DNA of 57,279 nt. Source: a virus. The translations under genes and the position numbers were made by a program. Every line of letters begins with the position of its first letter. Positions within the stretch are counted from its first letter, which is position 1. Shown here in pieces: positions 15,502-23,983 of this stretch. The DNA is taken from positions 1-57,279 of IMG/VR virus record IMGVR_UViG_3300032265_001645, one strand, 5' to 3'. The notes under the pieces are model-generated. The model saw only the letters and a list, made by a program, of their open reading frames with translations, was not told the DNA's origin and ran no database searches.

Positions 15502-15819
15502 CTATTCACCTCGAATTGAATTACGTAGTTCAAGAAAGTCCTCCTCTCCCAAAATAACATAGTTCTCACCGTCGAGATGAATCCCTAATACTGGCGTACG
15601 GCTATCTAAAATAGCTTCTTTTGTAATCTTCTTTAAAACATCTGACTTGATTGTTACAGTTTTCTTTCCAGTCCACTTGTGTTCAATCAATAAATCGTCA
15701 GTTCTAACATCACCTTTGCGTGACCAAAAAGCTCCGGATGCGGCGCTTCTCTGCCCACCAAGTGCTTTTTCTAAACGCTTCTCGTGCTTAAGAGACTGCT
15801 TCTGTCCCTCACTCTTCAT
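15502..15819 (-). CDS. PD-(D/E)xK-type endonuclease / resolvase-like
   Basis: 105 residues from ATG 15819, with GAGG six bases upstream; a start at 15849 would lie deep inside recA. Pattern: HEKRLEKALGGQR, SGAFWSRKGDV (GD), DDLLIEHKWT (E-x-K) and a later SIK-like TVTIKSDVL segment. This is the compact PD-(D/E)xK layout of archaeal Hjc-type and phage resolvase-like nucleases. It overlaps recA by 11 nt, supporting a role in recombination. Confidence 0.7.
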   Translation of the reverse strand: MKSEGQKQSLKHEKRLEKALGGQRSAASGAFWSRKGDVRTDDLLIEHKWTGKKTVTIKSDVLKKITKEAILDSRTPVLGIHLDGENYVILGEEDFLELRNSIRGE

Positions 15820-16870
15820 CGACAACCTCAATACGAGTTGCTGAACCATGCTTGAGTGAATCCATCACCGCATCGGTCAGTGCCTCTTTAAGGTCAACTT
15901 CTTCACGAATTGAGTTGAGAAGGTTGATAGAACCTTGCCATTTACGCTCATTATAATACAGCCATCCGCCCCTACGTTCAACCACCCCGTTGAGAAGAGA
16001 CATGGCAATGATCTCCTTACCACTGTCATATGCTCCGGCATCTATTTCCCCGCCCTCAGAGAAGTAGAAATCCATATAAGCCGTCTGCTGGGGTGGAAAA
16101 GTCTTGTTCTTAATGGTTCGAACACGAATAGTTTGCCCTACACGTCGCTTATTTTCCCCTGTCCCCACGTCAATCCACTCATCACGCTTGACCTCACAAC
16201 GAATAGAGTAGGCATAGTCCTTGCCGAGTCCGCCTGGGGTTGTTCGAGGATCCCCATGCATAACGCCAATCTTCATGCGGTACTGGTTAATCATGATTCC
16301 AAGGATAGGACGCTCTGACCCATCCATCAATCGCTTTGTAACTCCCGATACTTTTCTAAAGAACTTATTGGTAATAAGTGCGCCACGACCCACAGTGAAT
16401 TCATCCATAGCCTTCTCATCCTCAGCATTAGGAACCAAGGCAGGAAGGGAATCAACCACAACCATGTCAACAGCTTTACTTTCCATAAATTGAATGACCG
16501 CTTCAAAAGCATCCTCCATACTATTAGTCTCTACAATAATAACGCGTGTAGTATCTACACCACACATCTCTGCGTAGCCGGAATCAAACTGCTCTGCAGC
16601 AATCCATACAGCTGTGAAGTCGTCATCACGAGATTGATTTGCTGCAATGGTTTTAAGGGCTAGCGCTGTCTTGCCATGCGAAGCTTCGCCTACTAGCTCT
16701 ACCCAATGATTCATTGGCCAACCGCCACCTAAAACTGTATCTAAAGTTAATGACCCCGTAGTAATTCTCGCAGGAATATTTACTGCATCAGCAAACACAA
16801 CTGTACCTGCGCCAAGTTTTTTATTGATAACTGCCATAACTTTGAGAGCATCTGAATTAATCTTTGACAT
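15809..16870 (-). CDS. RecA-like recombinase
   Basis: 353 residues. Walker A GEASHGKT (61-68), Walker B MVVVD (136-140), an adjacent SLPALVP strand, and the L1/L2-like region with QYRMKIGVMHGDPRTTPGG. RecA coats single-stranded DNA and drives strand exchange; in phages this supports replication-linked recombination and repair. It sits between polymerase and nuclease genes, with the 3' end overlapping the nuclease gene. The match to bacterial RecA is clear in order but diverged, as in other actinophage RecA-like proteins. Confidence 0.9.
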   Translation of the reverse strand: MSKINSDALKVMAVINKKLGAGTVVFADAVNIPARITTGSLTLDTVLGGGWPMNHWVELVGEASHGKTALALKTIAANQSRDDDFTAVWIAAEQFDSGYAEMCGVDTTRVIIVETNSMEDAFEAVIQFMESKAVDMVVVDSLPALVPNAEDEKAMDEFTVGRGALITNKFFRKVSGVTKRLMDGSERPILGIMINQYRMKIGVMHGDPRTTPGGLGKDYAYSIRCEVKRDEWIDVGTGENKRRVGQTIRVRTIKNKTFPPQQTAYMDFYFSEGGEIDAGAYDSGKEIIAMSLLNGVVERRGGWLYYNERKWQGSINLLNSIREEVDLKEALTDAVMDSLKHGSATRIEVVDEE

Positions 16871-17262
16871 TAGCCGATCCGATCTACGATTGTTGTTGGG
16901 TTAAATCCGCCTTCTTGGCCTACTTGTCTTGCAGCTTTTACAGTTCCATTTCCAGTACCTGAACTAGATAGTCCGGAACCTTGTTGAATTATTGGATAGC
17001 CACAATCATAGCAACGTTTGCGCTGCGTACCTAATGGAGCAAAATAGTTTCCAGACATACACCCAGGACACATCTCAGACTCTCTTGCGCTTTGCGCACG
17101 AGTAACAAGTTGATCTTCAGAAGGATCGTAGGTTACTGGAACATTTGGAGATTGACGTTGTTGCGGCGCATACTGAATACGTGCCGGTGGGGATGATGGG
17201 GGCGCTGAAGGCTGTGGTTTTGGTGACCCCATCTTTCTTGCATACCAATCTGCATTACTCAT
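16870..17262 (-). CDS. Zinc-ribbon protein with disordered Pro/Gln-rich N-terminus
   Basis: About 130 residues; a TTG at 17265 would add one residue, both behind GGAGG. The N-terminal half is Pro/Ser/Gln-rich. CPGC and CYDCG (about residues 66-88) form a four-Cys zinc ribbon, followed by a Gly/Ser tail. Its stop shares one base with the recA start. It may be a replication accessory factor. Confidence 0.65.
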   Translation of the reverse strand: MSNADWYARKMGSPKPQPSAPPSSPPARIQYAPQQRQSPNVPVTYDPSEDQLVTRAQSARESEMCPGCMSGNYFAPLGTQRKRCYDCGYPIIQQGSGLSSSGTGNGTVKAARQVGQEGGFNPTTIVDRIG

Positions 17263-17689
17263 CAACCCGTACCTCCGTATCTAGTAGTCCTAAATCCATA
17301 AGAGTTGAAATAGCTGAAACTGATGAAGAAAGAGAAACAAGTCTAAACAAAGCTGTTATTGTTTCTAAGTGCTCTTCTTCGACTACTCCGTCTAACAAAC
17401 CATCATCAACAGACTCCAGGTTATAAGCAGTAGCAGCAATTCTTGCAGCGATATCTGCATGTGACTCTAAAAAAGGAACTAAAGCGGCAAAGGCGCGTAA
17501 GCGCTCAACACTAGCTTGGTCTTCCATATCAGAAACTTCTTTAGAGATAGGTGGCAATCCCATATGGTCTGCTATGTGCTCTGGGTCATCAAAGATAGAG
17601 TCATAGATCATCTGTCGAATTAAGATCGGCATACGAAGCTCTATAATCTTCGTAATCTTTCTCTTTTTCTTTCTACTAAACAAACCCAT
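17255..17689 (-). CDS. Hypothetical helical protein after the polymerase gene
   Basis: 144 residues from ATG 17689, which shares one base with the polymerase stop and has AGAGG upstream. The N-terminus is basic (MGLFSRKKKRKITK), the rest acidic and helical with many Ala/Leu/Glu. No family recognised. The charge split suggests binding to DNA or the polymerase, but this is not shown. Confidence 0.6.
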   Translation of the reverse strand: MGLFSRKKKRKITKIIELRMPILIRQMIYDSIFDDPEHIADHMGLPPISKEVSDMEDQASVERLRAFAALVPFLESHADIAARIAATAYNLESVDDGLLDGVVEEEHLETITALFRLVSLSSSVSAISTLMDLGLLDTEVRVDE

Positions 17690-19671
17690 TATTTTGCCTC
17701 TCCCCAACGGGACACTAGTTTAACATCTGCAATCAAAGGTATTGACAGCACATTAATGCCTTCCATAGCCGATCTAATTGCTTCCATAGTTTCCTCAGCA
17801 AGATGGTCTGGGGTAATGGTTACAAGTTCATCATGTACGGTAAGAATAAGGCTTGACTCTACAGGAATCATTGCCTGTGCCCTTACCATAGCAACCTTAA
17901 TCAGATCTGCTGCGGATCCCTGAATCATAGTATTAAAAGCTTGACGTTCTGCCTTAGCACGAGTCCACTGGTCTTTTGCACGAAGATCGGGAAGATAACG
18001 GCGACGCTTTAGTAGAGTAGTTACATAAGGTATTGGTGTTTGACGCCTACAATCGCTAATAACTTGACGCTTATAACGAGCAATAGCGGGAAACTTCTTA
18101 CCGAAGTTATCTAATAAGTCCCTAGCCTCTGTAAGAGAACAGCCAATCTCACGCGCAATTTTGTCTGGACCCACCCCATAAGCAAGGGCGAGTACCAGGA
18201 CTTTGCCTGCCTTTCGGTCTACACCCATCGTATTACCGATAGTTGTGTAAATGTCCTCGCCATTCTTATAGGCATCAACCATAACCCGGTCATTGCTAAA
18301 AGATGCAATAACTCTAGGTTCGATCTGTGAGTAGTCCGCTACTACTAGTTTATGTCCTTCGGGAGCTACGAAAAGGTTTCTAATAGCTTTACCGTTTGCA
18401 GTATGAGGGGCAGGTACATTCTGCAAATTTGGGTTCCGGCTAGAAAATCTACCGGTATCTGCGCCATACTGTACAAAGTCTGTGTGAATCCGTCCTTTGT
18501 ACATAAGGCTCTCTTTTGTTGTAATCTTTGTTTTACCAGCAAGAGTACGCGTGATATCTCCACCAAGATAAGGTATTACATAGGTAGTCATAAGCTTATT
18601 TAAATCCGAATAAGTGAGAAGCTGATCTACCAAGGAATCTTTACCTCTAAACACAGAAAGAGCAGGCTCTGATACAGAGTAGTCTCTGTAGGTAGATTTG
18701 TAATTTGAATCAGTGTCCATACGCTTTTGACCTGCGGGAGTCATTGTTTTTGGCTTAAGACCTCGTCCACCATCTTTACGAGGAGTAAACAGGATTTCTT
18801 GTTTCTCCGGAACTGAATTCATATTAAAAGCCCTCTTTGCTAATGCAAAGATCTTTCCTTTTGTGTCCTCAATCTGTTTTTCTAAATCAATCTTTAACTG
18901 TGATAGTTGATCCACATCTATATCGGCTCCACGCAACTCCATGTGGCAGATTACATTAAGTACATCCATCTCTAAATTAAAGATGGGGCTTAGTCCCTGC
19001 TCAACAATCATATCTTTATATTTTAAGTATAAGTTCCAAGTCCATTCAGCATCAAGCGCGGCATATGTACCGACATCTTGATATGAGTATGCCTCAATCT
19101 CTTTACCGACACCTTTAACCATCTCATACCCAAACTCACGCTTTAAACAGTCATCTAGACCTAAAGAGATGCGATTACGGTTATCAAGAATAAATGCCGC
19201 ATTTAAGGTACAAAAGTATGGTGCGGCAGGTAATCCTTTGTTGTATTTAGTTACACTCTGTAAATCAAATTTAAGATTATGTCCAACCTTTACCTTAGAA
19301 CTGTTAAGTAAAGGCTTGAGGGCAGAAAACACTTCAGCGGGAGTTAGCTGAGCGGGAGGCTTGTCAAAGATCTTAGTAGCCTTCTTTTCGTCTTTGCTGT
19401 AATCCTGTGGGCGTAACTCTTGTCCACGCTCAGCCTTTGCAACTGCTGAAGGAAGTAGAGGAAACTCTGTTCTTAGATACTCACCATTTGGGTGGCCCAT
19501 AGGAATCACATCGACTCGACCATGGGTTGCCATAGCAATCCACACAACCATATTTCTACGGGGGTCACCTCGGTGGTCGCCCATAGTTTCTACGTCATAG
19601 CAAAACGCGTCTTGTCCAGAGTAATACTCGACAAGATCATTTAAATCTTCAATGCTAGTTATAAACTTCAT
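17689..19671 (-). CDS. Family A DNA polymerase with 3'-5' exonuclease
   Basis: 660 residues from ATG 19671, with GAGGG upstream; an in-frame TTG at 19734 lies inside a hairpin region. Exonuclease motifs are intact: DVET (26-29), GHNLKFD (130-136) and Y-x3-D in TYAALD (about 203-207). Polymerase motif A is VVADYSQIEPRV (443-), motif B RKAGKVLVLALAYG (486-499) and motif C VHDE (612-615). No 5'-nuclease domain, as in phage replicases such as T7. It is the phage replicative polymerase. Confidence 0.95.
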   Translation of the reverse strand: MKFITSIEDLNDLVEYYSGQDAFCYDVETMGDHRGDPRRNMVVWIAMATHGRVDVIPMGHPNGEYLRTEFPLLPSAVAKAERGQELRPQDYSKDEKKATKIFDKPPAQLTPAEVFSALKPLLNSSKVKVGHNLKFDLQSVTKYNKGLPAAPYFCTLNAAFILDNRNRISLGLDDCLKREFGYEMVKGVGKEIEAYSYQDVGTYAALDAEWTWNLYLKYKDMIVEQGLSPIFNLEMDVLNVICHMELRGADIDVDQLSQLKIDLEKQIEDTKGKIFALAKRAFNMNSVPEKQEILFTPRKDGGRGLKPKTMTPAGQKRMDTDSNYKSTYRDYSVSEPALSVFRGKDSLVDQLLTYSDLNKLMTTYVIPYLGGDITRTLAGKTKITTKESLMYKGRIHTDFVQYGADTGRFSSRNPNLQNVPAPHTANGKAIRNLFVAPEGHKLVVADYSQIEPRVIASFSNDRVMVDAYKNGEDIYTTIGNTMGVDRKAGKVLVLALAYGVGPDKIAREIGCSLTEARDLLDNFGKKFPAIARYKRQVISDCRRQTPIPYVTTLLKRRRYLPDLRAKDQWTRAKAERQAFNTMIQGSAADLIKVAMVRAQAMIPVESSLILTVHDELVTITPDHLAEETMEAIRSAMEGINVLSIPLIADVKLVSRWGEAK

Positions 19672-19693
19672 GTTTCCCTCACTTGTTAAGTTA

Positions 19694-19731
19694 GGGGACT
19701 CTGGAACAAAGGAGGTAAGAACAGAGTCCCC
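19694..19731 (-). promoter_or_regulatory. 10-bp hairpin with anti-Shine-Dalgarno-like loop upstream of polymerase
   Basis: GGGGACTCTG (19694-19703) and CAGAGTCCCC (19722-19731) pair perfectly. On the transcribed strand the 18-base loop includes ACCTCCTTT, the same as the 3' end of 16S rRNA. No T-run follows, so it is not a standard terminator. It stands 22 bases before the polymerase ATG, whose ribosome site is GAGGG. Confidence 0.6.
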
Positions 19732-19742
19732 CAACGCCCCGA

Positions 19743-20450
19743 TTACTGGCCAGCCAGAATTTCTCGTGCGATTTCTTCAAGTTCAGCGGTAGTAGACATG
19801 CGCAATGCGTCTGCTCCTAGCGGCTTCATTTGAGAAATAACGCCTGACATTTGAACTGGGTCAATTTCCCAGTCCTCTGAGAGATCTCGCTCTTTAACAG
19901 GAAGGATTGAATATGAAGTTTTTGTGCCGGTGCCTGAACGGCTTACGGCCCAGTAAAGATCTGGACGATCTAATGGTCCAGTCTTCTTGTCTGAGTTTAG
20001 CTTCTCTAGTTGACCACAAAAACGAATGCCAACAGTCATTAACTGAATTGTTGGTGTTTCATCTGAAAGGTTTACAACGCTAAAAGCAAACTTGCGCTCT
20101 GGCTTATTGCCAACGCGTGCTAGTGGGTCTCCTTCCCAACCAATAAAGGATTTCTTACCCTTGCGGTCTACCCAGTGCTGGAAGAAGACCATTGGTTCGG
20201 ATGATAGGAACTTAATAAGTTGCACGTCTTCTTCGAACTTAAAATCATTCGTATAAGAACGGCTTGATTCAGCCACAGCTTTCTTTGCTGCTGCCCAACC
20301 AGTTTGAATTACAGAAGAGCGCTCAGGAAATTCTTCTTCGCTATCTTCTACGTATAGATCTTCTTCAACATCAAGTGTTGGATCTACTGGTGAATTTCCA
20401 ATGTAGCTATCTACATTTGGAACTTGACGAACTGTTGTATCTGGAGTCAT
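19743..20450 (-). CDS. Probable single-stranded DNA-binding protein (phage type)
   Basis: 235 residues with GAAAGG upstream. An acidic N-terminus (30-42) precedes an OB-like region with KFEEDVQLIKFLSSEPMVFF, HWVDRKGKKSFIGW, KFAFSVVNL and TIQLMTVG. This alternation of short strands with aromatic residues is typical of the SSB-like proteins encoded next to actinophage polymerases. The C-terminal part is helical (ELEEIAREILAGQ). Position between the polymerase and a regulator fits a replication role. Not matched to classical SSB by motif. Confidence 0.55.
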   Translation of the reverse strand: MTPDTTVRQVPNVDSYIGNSPVDPTLDVEEDLYVEDSEEEFPERSSVIQTGWAAAKKAVAESSRSYTNDFKFEEDVQLIKFLSSEPMVFFQHWVDRKGKKSFIGWEGDPLARVGNKPERKFAFSVVNLSDETPTIQLMTVGIRFCGQLEKLNSDKKTGPLDRPDLYWAVSRSGTGTKTSYSILPVKERDLSEDWEIDPVQMSGVISQMKPLGADALRMSTTAELEEIAREILAGQ

Positions 20451-20484
20451 TTAAGACGCCTTTCTTAGCCATTAGCCATAGGTA

Positions 20485-20952
20485 TTAGTTAGTTTCTTGA
20501 GTATGAATCTTAGTCCAGTTCTCCAGTATTTCTACCGATAGATCAGGGTGTCGATTCCAGTCAATCCGGGGGGCTTCAAGAAGTCCTCGAGATTGAAAAC
20601 TGTTTATTACTGAGAGAATCATATCACGGCTGTACATACGCCACCCGGGTTTCTTCTTCCCATCAACAATAATTGACTTTAGGCGATAAGGTGCACGTGG
20701 TATATAACCCTTTCGTTCCCAAAGACGTACAGTTACGAGAGGTCGCCCGAGGGCAAGAGCTAATGCTCCGGCACTGAATAACTCCACCTCTTTGCCGCTA
20801 GGCAGTTTTTTAACCTGAGGATTTTCTTCCCAGGAATCTATGTCTTCCTTTTTCTTCTTTATGGGATGTGCTAAAGACTTTCGCACTTGCTTAGACCCGG
20901 GATATGTTTTACCTAAGTTTCCAAACATAGCGTCTATAACATCATCAGACAT
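20485..20952 (-). CDS. MerR-like winged helix DNA-binding protein
   Basis: 155 residues. A basic N-terminus (residues 16-40) is followed by ELFSAGALALALGRPLVTVR, then LWERKGYIPRAPYR and GWRMYSRDMI, a MerR-type helix-turn-helix and wing ending in a typical R-x-YS step into the next helix. No effector domain. It would regulate phage transcription or act in replication initiation. It overlaps the 59-residue gene upstream by 8 nt. Confidence 0.75.
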   Translation of the reverse strand: MSDDVIDAMFGNLGKTYPGSKQVRKSLAHPIKKKKEDIDSWEENPQVKKLPSGKEVELFSAGALALALGRPLVTVRLWERKGYIPRAPYRLKSIIVDGKKKPGWRMYSRDMILSVINSFQSRGLLEAPRIDWNRHPDLSVEILENWTKIHTQETN

Positions 20953-21124
20953 CTTTTTGCGCTCGCTTTCTTAGCCATCGCTTTGATGCAGGAAATTCTA
21001 CCTGTATCCAGAAAAAAATCAAATCCAGAGAGCACTGTATGGTAGAAAGATGAATGCCTAAAGAAAATGCTTTAGTAAAAAACCCCCACTGAACCCAGAC
21101 TCGCCCCACCTTGCGTTCGTACAT
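20945..21124 (-). CDS. 59-residue protein with aromatic/hydrophobic core
   Basis: ATG 21124 to TGA 20945 fills the only otherwise empty 170-base stretch here. The product starts MYERKVGRVWVQWGFFTKAF, has a hydrophobic helix LDLIFFWIQVEF (33-44) and ends KRWLRKRAQKDV. The ATG is two bases after the preceding stop (TAACAATG), so translation may be coupled; its own ribosome site is weak. It could be a small membrane-associated protein. Confidence 0.5.
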   Translation of the reverse strand: MYERKVGRVWVQWGFFTKAFSLGIHLSTIQCSLDLIFFWIQVEFPASKRWLRKRAQKDV

Positions 21125-21126
21125 TG

Positions 21127-21564
21127 TTACTTCTTGCTTGGGACAAATGCCCAGGTAACTGTTTTAGGAAACATAGTGTCAATGTCTTTTTCAGAAAGCT
21201 TTCCTTCATAAAGACAGGCCATAACTTCATCTTCATCTACTGTGGGGATTGTCTTAATGCAACGATCTGCCAGCCCTTTTGTTGCTAATAAAGCAACCGC
21301 TGAATCCATATCAAGCTTTTGTGATACACGGCGTTGACGTTGTAAAGACACATATCCATCTACTTCTTCAGGAAGTTCTAGCCATAGATGACCTTTATCA
21401 TCCTCTACGCCATTGTTTTCTACTTCTTCCATTAATTCGTTTTTAACTTCAGATTGTGCTTTAGAAAGCTCATCAATCTTTTTCTTATAAGTAATGTACT
21501 CACGGACTTTTACAAGAAGAGGATTACTTGAAATCTTTCGTGGTGATGACTCAATATTTGGCAT
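21127..21564 (-). CDS. Hypothetical protein with coiled coil
   Basis: 145 residues from ATG 21564, with AAAGGAG upstream; the longer frame to 21603 lacks such a site. A heptad-like helix (YKKKIDELSKAQSEVKNEL) is followed by a beta region and an acidic segment. The layout recalls Gam-like or other nuclease-inhibitor accessory proteins, without firm support. It is the first gene left of a strong terminator and so probably has its own promoter in 21565-21611. Confidence 0.6.
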   Translation of the reverse strand: MPNIESSPRKISSNPLLVKVREYITYKKKIDELSKAQSEVKNELMEEVENNGVEDDKGHLWLELPEEVDGYVSLQRQRRVSQKLDMDSAVALLATKGLADRCIKTIPTVDEDEVMACLYEGKLSEKDIDTMFPKTVTWAFVPSKK

Positions 21565-21611
21565 TTTATGCTCCTTTAGTTCTAGTGCCGATTGGTATGC
21601 CATACACTAAC

Positions 21612-21641
21612 AGAAAACCCCCCGGTGTCAAATCCGGGGGG
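21612..21641 (-). terminator. Rho-independent terminator
   Basis: CCCCCCGG (21618-21625) and CCGGGGGG (21634-21641) form an 8-bp GC stem with an 8-base loop. On the minus strand TTTTCTG follows. It lies 30 bases after the stop of the ribbon-helix-helix gene. Confidence 0.8.
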
Positions 21642-21670
21642 CTGTCTGGCAGGTGACTCTTAGGGCTAGT

Positions 21671-21814
21671 CTACTGCTCCAAATATTGTTTTAGAGCCTG
21701 GATAATCACGTCTGTAACTGTGCGCTTATCAGCGGCAGCCTTCTCTTTTACAGCGTTCCAGAGCTCATTTGAGACACGAATAGTGCGCGTGGGTGTCTTC
21801 GGTGAATTTGGCAT
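21671..21814 (-). CDS. 47-residue ribbon-helix-helix DNA-binding protein
   Basis: ATG 21814 behind AGGAG, stop 21671. RTIRVSNELWNAVKEKAAAD then KRTVTDVIIQALKQYLEQ is the Arc/CopG ribbon-helix-helix form: one strand, helix, turn, helix. Such proteins are dimeric repressors that contact DNA with the strand pair. It sits between the helicase gene (7 nt gap) and a terminator. No toxin partner was found, so it is more likely a phage regulator than an antitoxin. Confidence 0.85.
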   Translation of the reverse strand: MPNSPKTPTRTIRVSNELWNAVKEKAAADKRTVTDVIIQALKQYLEQ

Positions 21815-21821
21815 TACTCTC

Positions 21822-23435
21822 CTATGCGTTTAGTAGAAACGCCCTCAATGTTCCCACGGTAAGGTTTACCCCACCCTGGTCGTTAATGCCCTCGCCGTCT
21901 ATTACAGCATTTGCTATGGCAGACTTTTGCAACAACATCTCTCGTTGACGTTGCTCGAGTGAGTTCTCCATTAGTATATCTTGTACAACAATTCGCTCCC
22001 AAGTGCTGGAAGCACGTTTAATTCTTCCATTACGTTGAACCGCTAACCCGGCATTCCACGGTAGATCATAGTTCACTAGTAAGTTTGCCTGTGGTAAGTC
22101 TACACCATACCCCCCGGCATCGGAAGATATAAAGAGCCTACATTCAGGGTCTGTTTGAAACTTTATCTTTGCTTCTTCTTTTTGTTTTGCATTTAGCTGA
22201 CCCGTGTACACAACAGATCCATATGGAAGAGATTGTTGTAACAGCATAGTCATGCCAACAAAACTGGAAAATATAACGGCTTTGTTTCCGTCATATTGAG
22301 ATAAGAAATCATTTATGTATTGCTTTAATACTTCTAATTTAGGTCCAGAGTTCATTCCATCTAATAAACCCAGAGCTTTAAGCTCAGATGCATACCCAGA
22401 TCCTCCGTAAAAACCCGGAATGTTCAAGGTATTACCGTCAACAATTACTGTTCCATTATCAAACTTATCAGCACTTTTTAGTAAAAGCTGGGGATCATCG
22501 CAAAGTAGGCGTAAACAAGTCATCTTAGACATAATCAAGCCTCGAAGCTCATCCATCATTCCGCCTTGATCGCTTTGTCCATAATGTGAAAAAATATCAA
22601 ATCCAGAACCAAATGACTCTAATGCATCATCAAGATTTATAACAAGATCTCTAACAATGTGTGTGTACAATTTTTTACCTGCACGATCAAATGGGACAAA
22701 GATTGGTTCTGCGTGAATAGACTCTGGTAAGTACGGTGCTACATCGGGATCTGATTGTCTCTTACGTACTGATGCACTTCCTAAAGTTTTAGTAAGGAGG
22801 GGTAAGTTTCTGTATCTCTCTACGCCACCAAAACGATTACGCACAATAAACGTATTATCAAAAAGATCAAATCGTCCTAATACCTTTTGATCTACAAACT
22901 GCATAATACTGTAGAGCTCTTCTGGCTTACCATTTTCTACGGGGGTGCCAGTTAAAGCATACTTAACCGGACTATTAAGTTTCTTTACGTATTTAGCTCG
23001 TTTTGATCTAAAGGATTTGATGGCGGTTGCTTCGTCGCAAACAACAAAGGATCTGTTGAGCTGCTCAACGAGCTCCCAGTCGTTAACAACTTGCTCGTAG
23101 TTAATAATGACGTAATCAACGAGTGTATGCCCCCAGTCGAGAGCCTCTGTGTATTGTTGTGCTCGTTTTGACGGCGTTCCGTCAATGACCACAACGTTTG
23201 CAGATCCATCTGTAAATTTCTCAATCTGTTGTTTCCACTGATATTTCAGGGAAGATAGGCAGATTATTATACCTGGCCCCACTATCTCTCCGGAGTCCTT
23301 AAGTTCTTCCAAGGCAGCAATCGTAAGGACGGTTTTACCTAACCCAAGGTCATAGGCAACAAGCATACGCTTGCGAGAAACCATAGCCTCTACTGCCTCT
23401 ACCTGATAAGGCAATAAGGTGCCTGTAAAGCTCAT
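21822..23435 (-). CDS. SNF2-type DNA helicase/translocase
   Basis: 537 residues. Motif I DLGLGKT (29-35), motif II CDEA (133-136, a DEAH-box variant), motif III LTGTP (161-165) and a C-terminal motif VI near QRNGRIKRAS give a complete Snf2-family superfamily 2 motor. Such phage proteins remodel or unwind DNA during replication or recombination. The 5' end overlaps the dNMP kinase gene by 4 nt. No extra nuclease domain is seen. Confidence 0.9.
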   Translation of the reverse strand: MSFTGTLLPYQVEAVEAMVSRKRMLVAYDLGLGKTVLTIAALEELKDSGEIVGPGIIICLSSLKYQWKQQIEKFTDGSANVVVIDGTPSKRAQQYTEALDWGHTLVDYVIINYEQVVNDWELVEQLNRSFVVCDEATAIKSFRSKRAKYVKKLNSPVKYALTGTPVENGKPEELYSIMQFVDQKVLGRFDLFDNTFIVRNRFGGVERYRNLPLLTKTLGSASVRKRQSDPDVAPYLPESIHAEPIFVPFDRAGKKLYTHIVRDLVINLDDALESFGSGFDIFSHYGQSDQGGMMDELRGLIMSKMTCLRLLCDDPQLLLKSADKFDNGTVIVDGNTLNIPGFYGGSGYASELKALGLLDGMNSGPKLEVLKQYINDFLSQYDGNKAVIFSSFVGMTMLLQQSLPYGSVVYTGQLNAKQKEEAKIKFQTDPECRLFISSDAGGYGVDLPQANLLVNYDLPWNAGLAVQRNGRIKRASSTWERIVVQDILMENSLEQRQREMLLQKSAIANAVIDGEGINDQGGVNLTVGTLRAFLLNA

Positions 23436-23983
23436 ACCAAAAGGTTTTGCATTCTAGAGTTTACAAGTCCCTCTAAATCGGAAATAGTCCCATTATTAGT
23501 AAAGATTTGATCTACTGGGTAGCCATCCATTTGAGACTCTGATACGTGCGCATTTACGGCCGATACTCCATTACGTTTGATTCTCCACAATTGAGAGTTG
23601 TCATACTTTTTAATGGCTTCAGCTTCGTTTTCAAAACGAACGTCAGTAATAACATAATTAGATGCTCCAAATAAACCAAGCCCATCTAAAGACTGCTTTA
23701 CCCAAAAGTCATCCCCAAATAGTTTACGAGCCGCAACTCCAGAGTTTTGTAATAAACGACGAATATGGGGAGATTTTTTAGCCTCTTCCCACCCATCACG
23801 ATCTACGCGTGCCTTAACAAACATAGGTTCTCCGGCAATAGAATCAAACATAGGATTAGTTTCATAAAGAAATTCACGAATTTTATCTGCAAAGGCTACG
23901 CGAGTAAAACCATGTTGTTCTACTAAAATTTTAGCTACGGTATCTTTTCCAGATTGTGCATATCCTGTAAGTCCAATAATCAT
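23432..23983 (-). CDS. Deoxynucleoside monophosphate kinase
   Basis: 183 residues. P-loop GYAQSGKDT (7-15), then RVAFADKIREFLYE, a lid-type segment IRRLLQNSGVAARKLFGDDFW, and VITDVRFENEAEAI. This is the layout of the T4 gp1-like dNMP kinases, which phosphorylate dNMPs to dNDPs for phage DNA synthesis. It overlaps both the primase and helicase genes by 4 nt. No other nucleotide genes are seen nearby, but a ribonucleotide reductase may start at the left edge. Confidence 0.85.
   Translation of the reverse strand: MIIGLTGYAQSGKDTVAKILVEQHGFTRVAFADKIREFLYETNPMFDSIAGEPMFVKARVDRDGWEEAKKSPHIRRLLQNSGVAARKLFGDDFWVKQSLDGLGLFGASNYVITDVRFENEAEAIKKYDNSQLWRIKRNGVSAVNAHVSESQMDGYPVDQIFTNNGTISDLEGLVNSRMQNLLV

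Noticed and set aside
21671-21814. Antitoxin of a toxin-antitoxin pair
   Set aside because: No small toxin-like gene flanks it; neighbours are a helicase and a coiled-coil protein.
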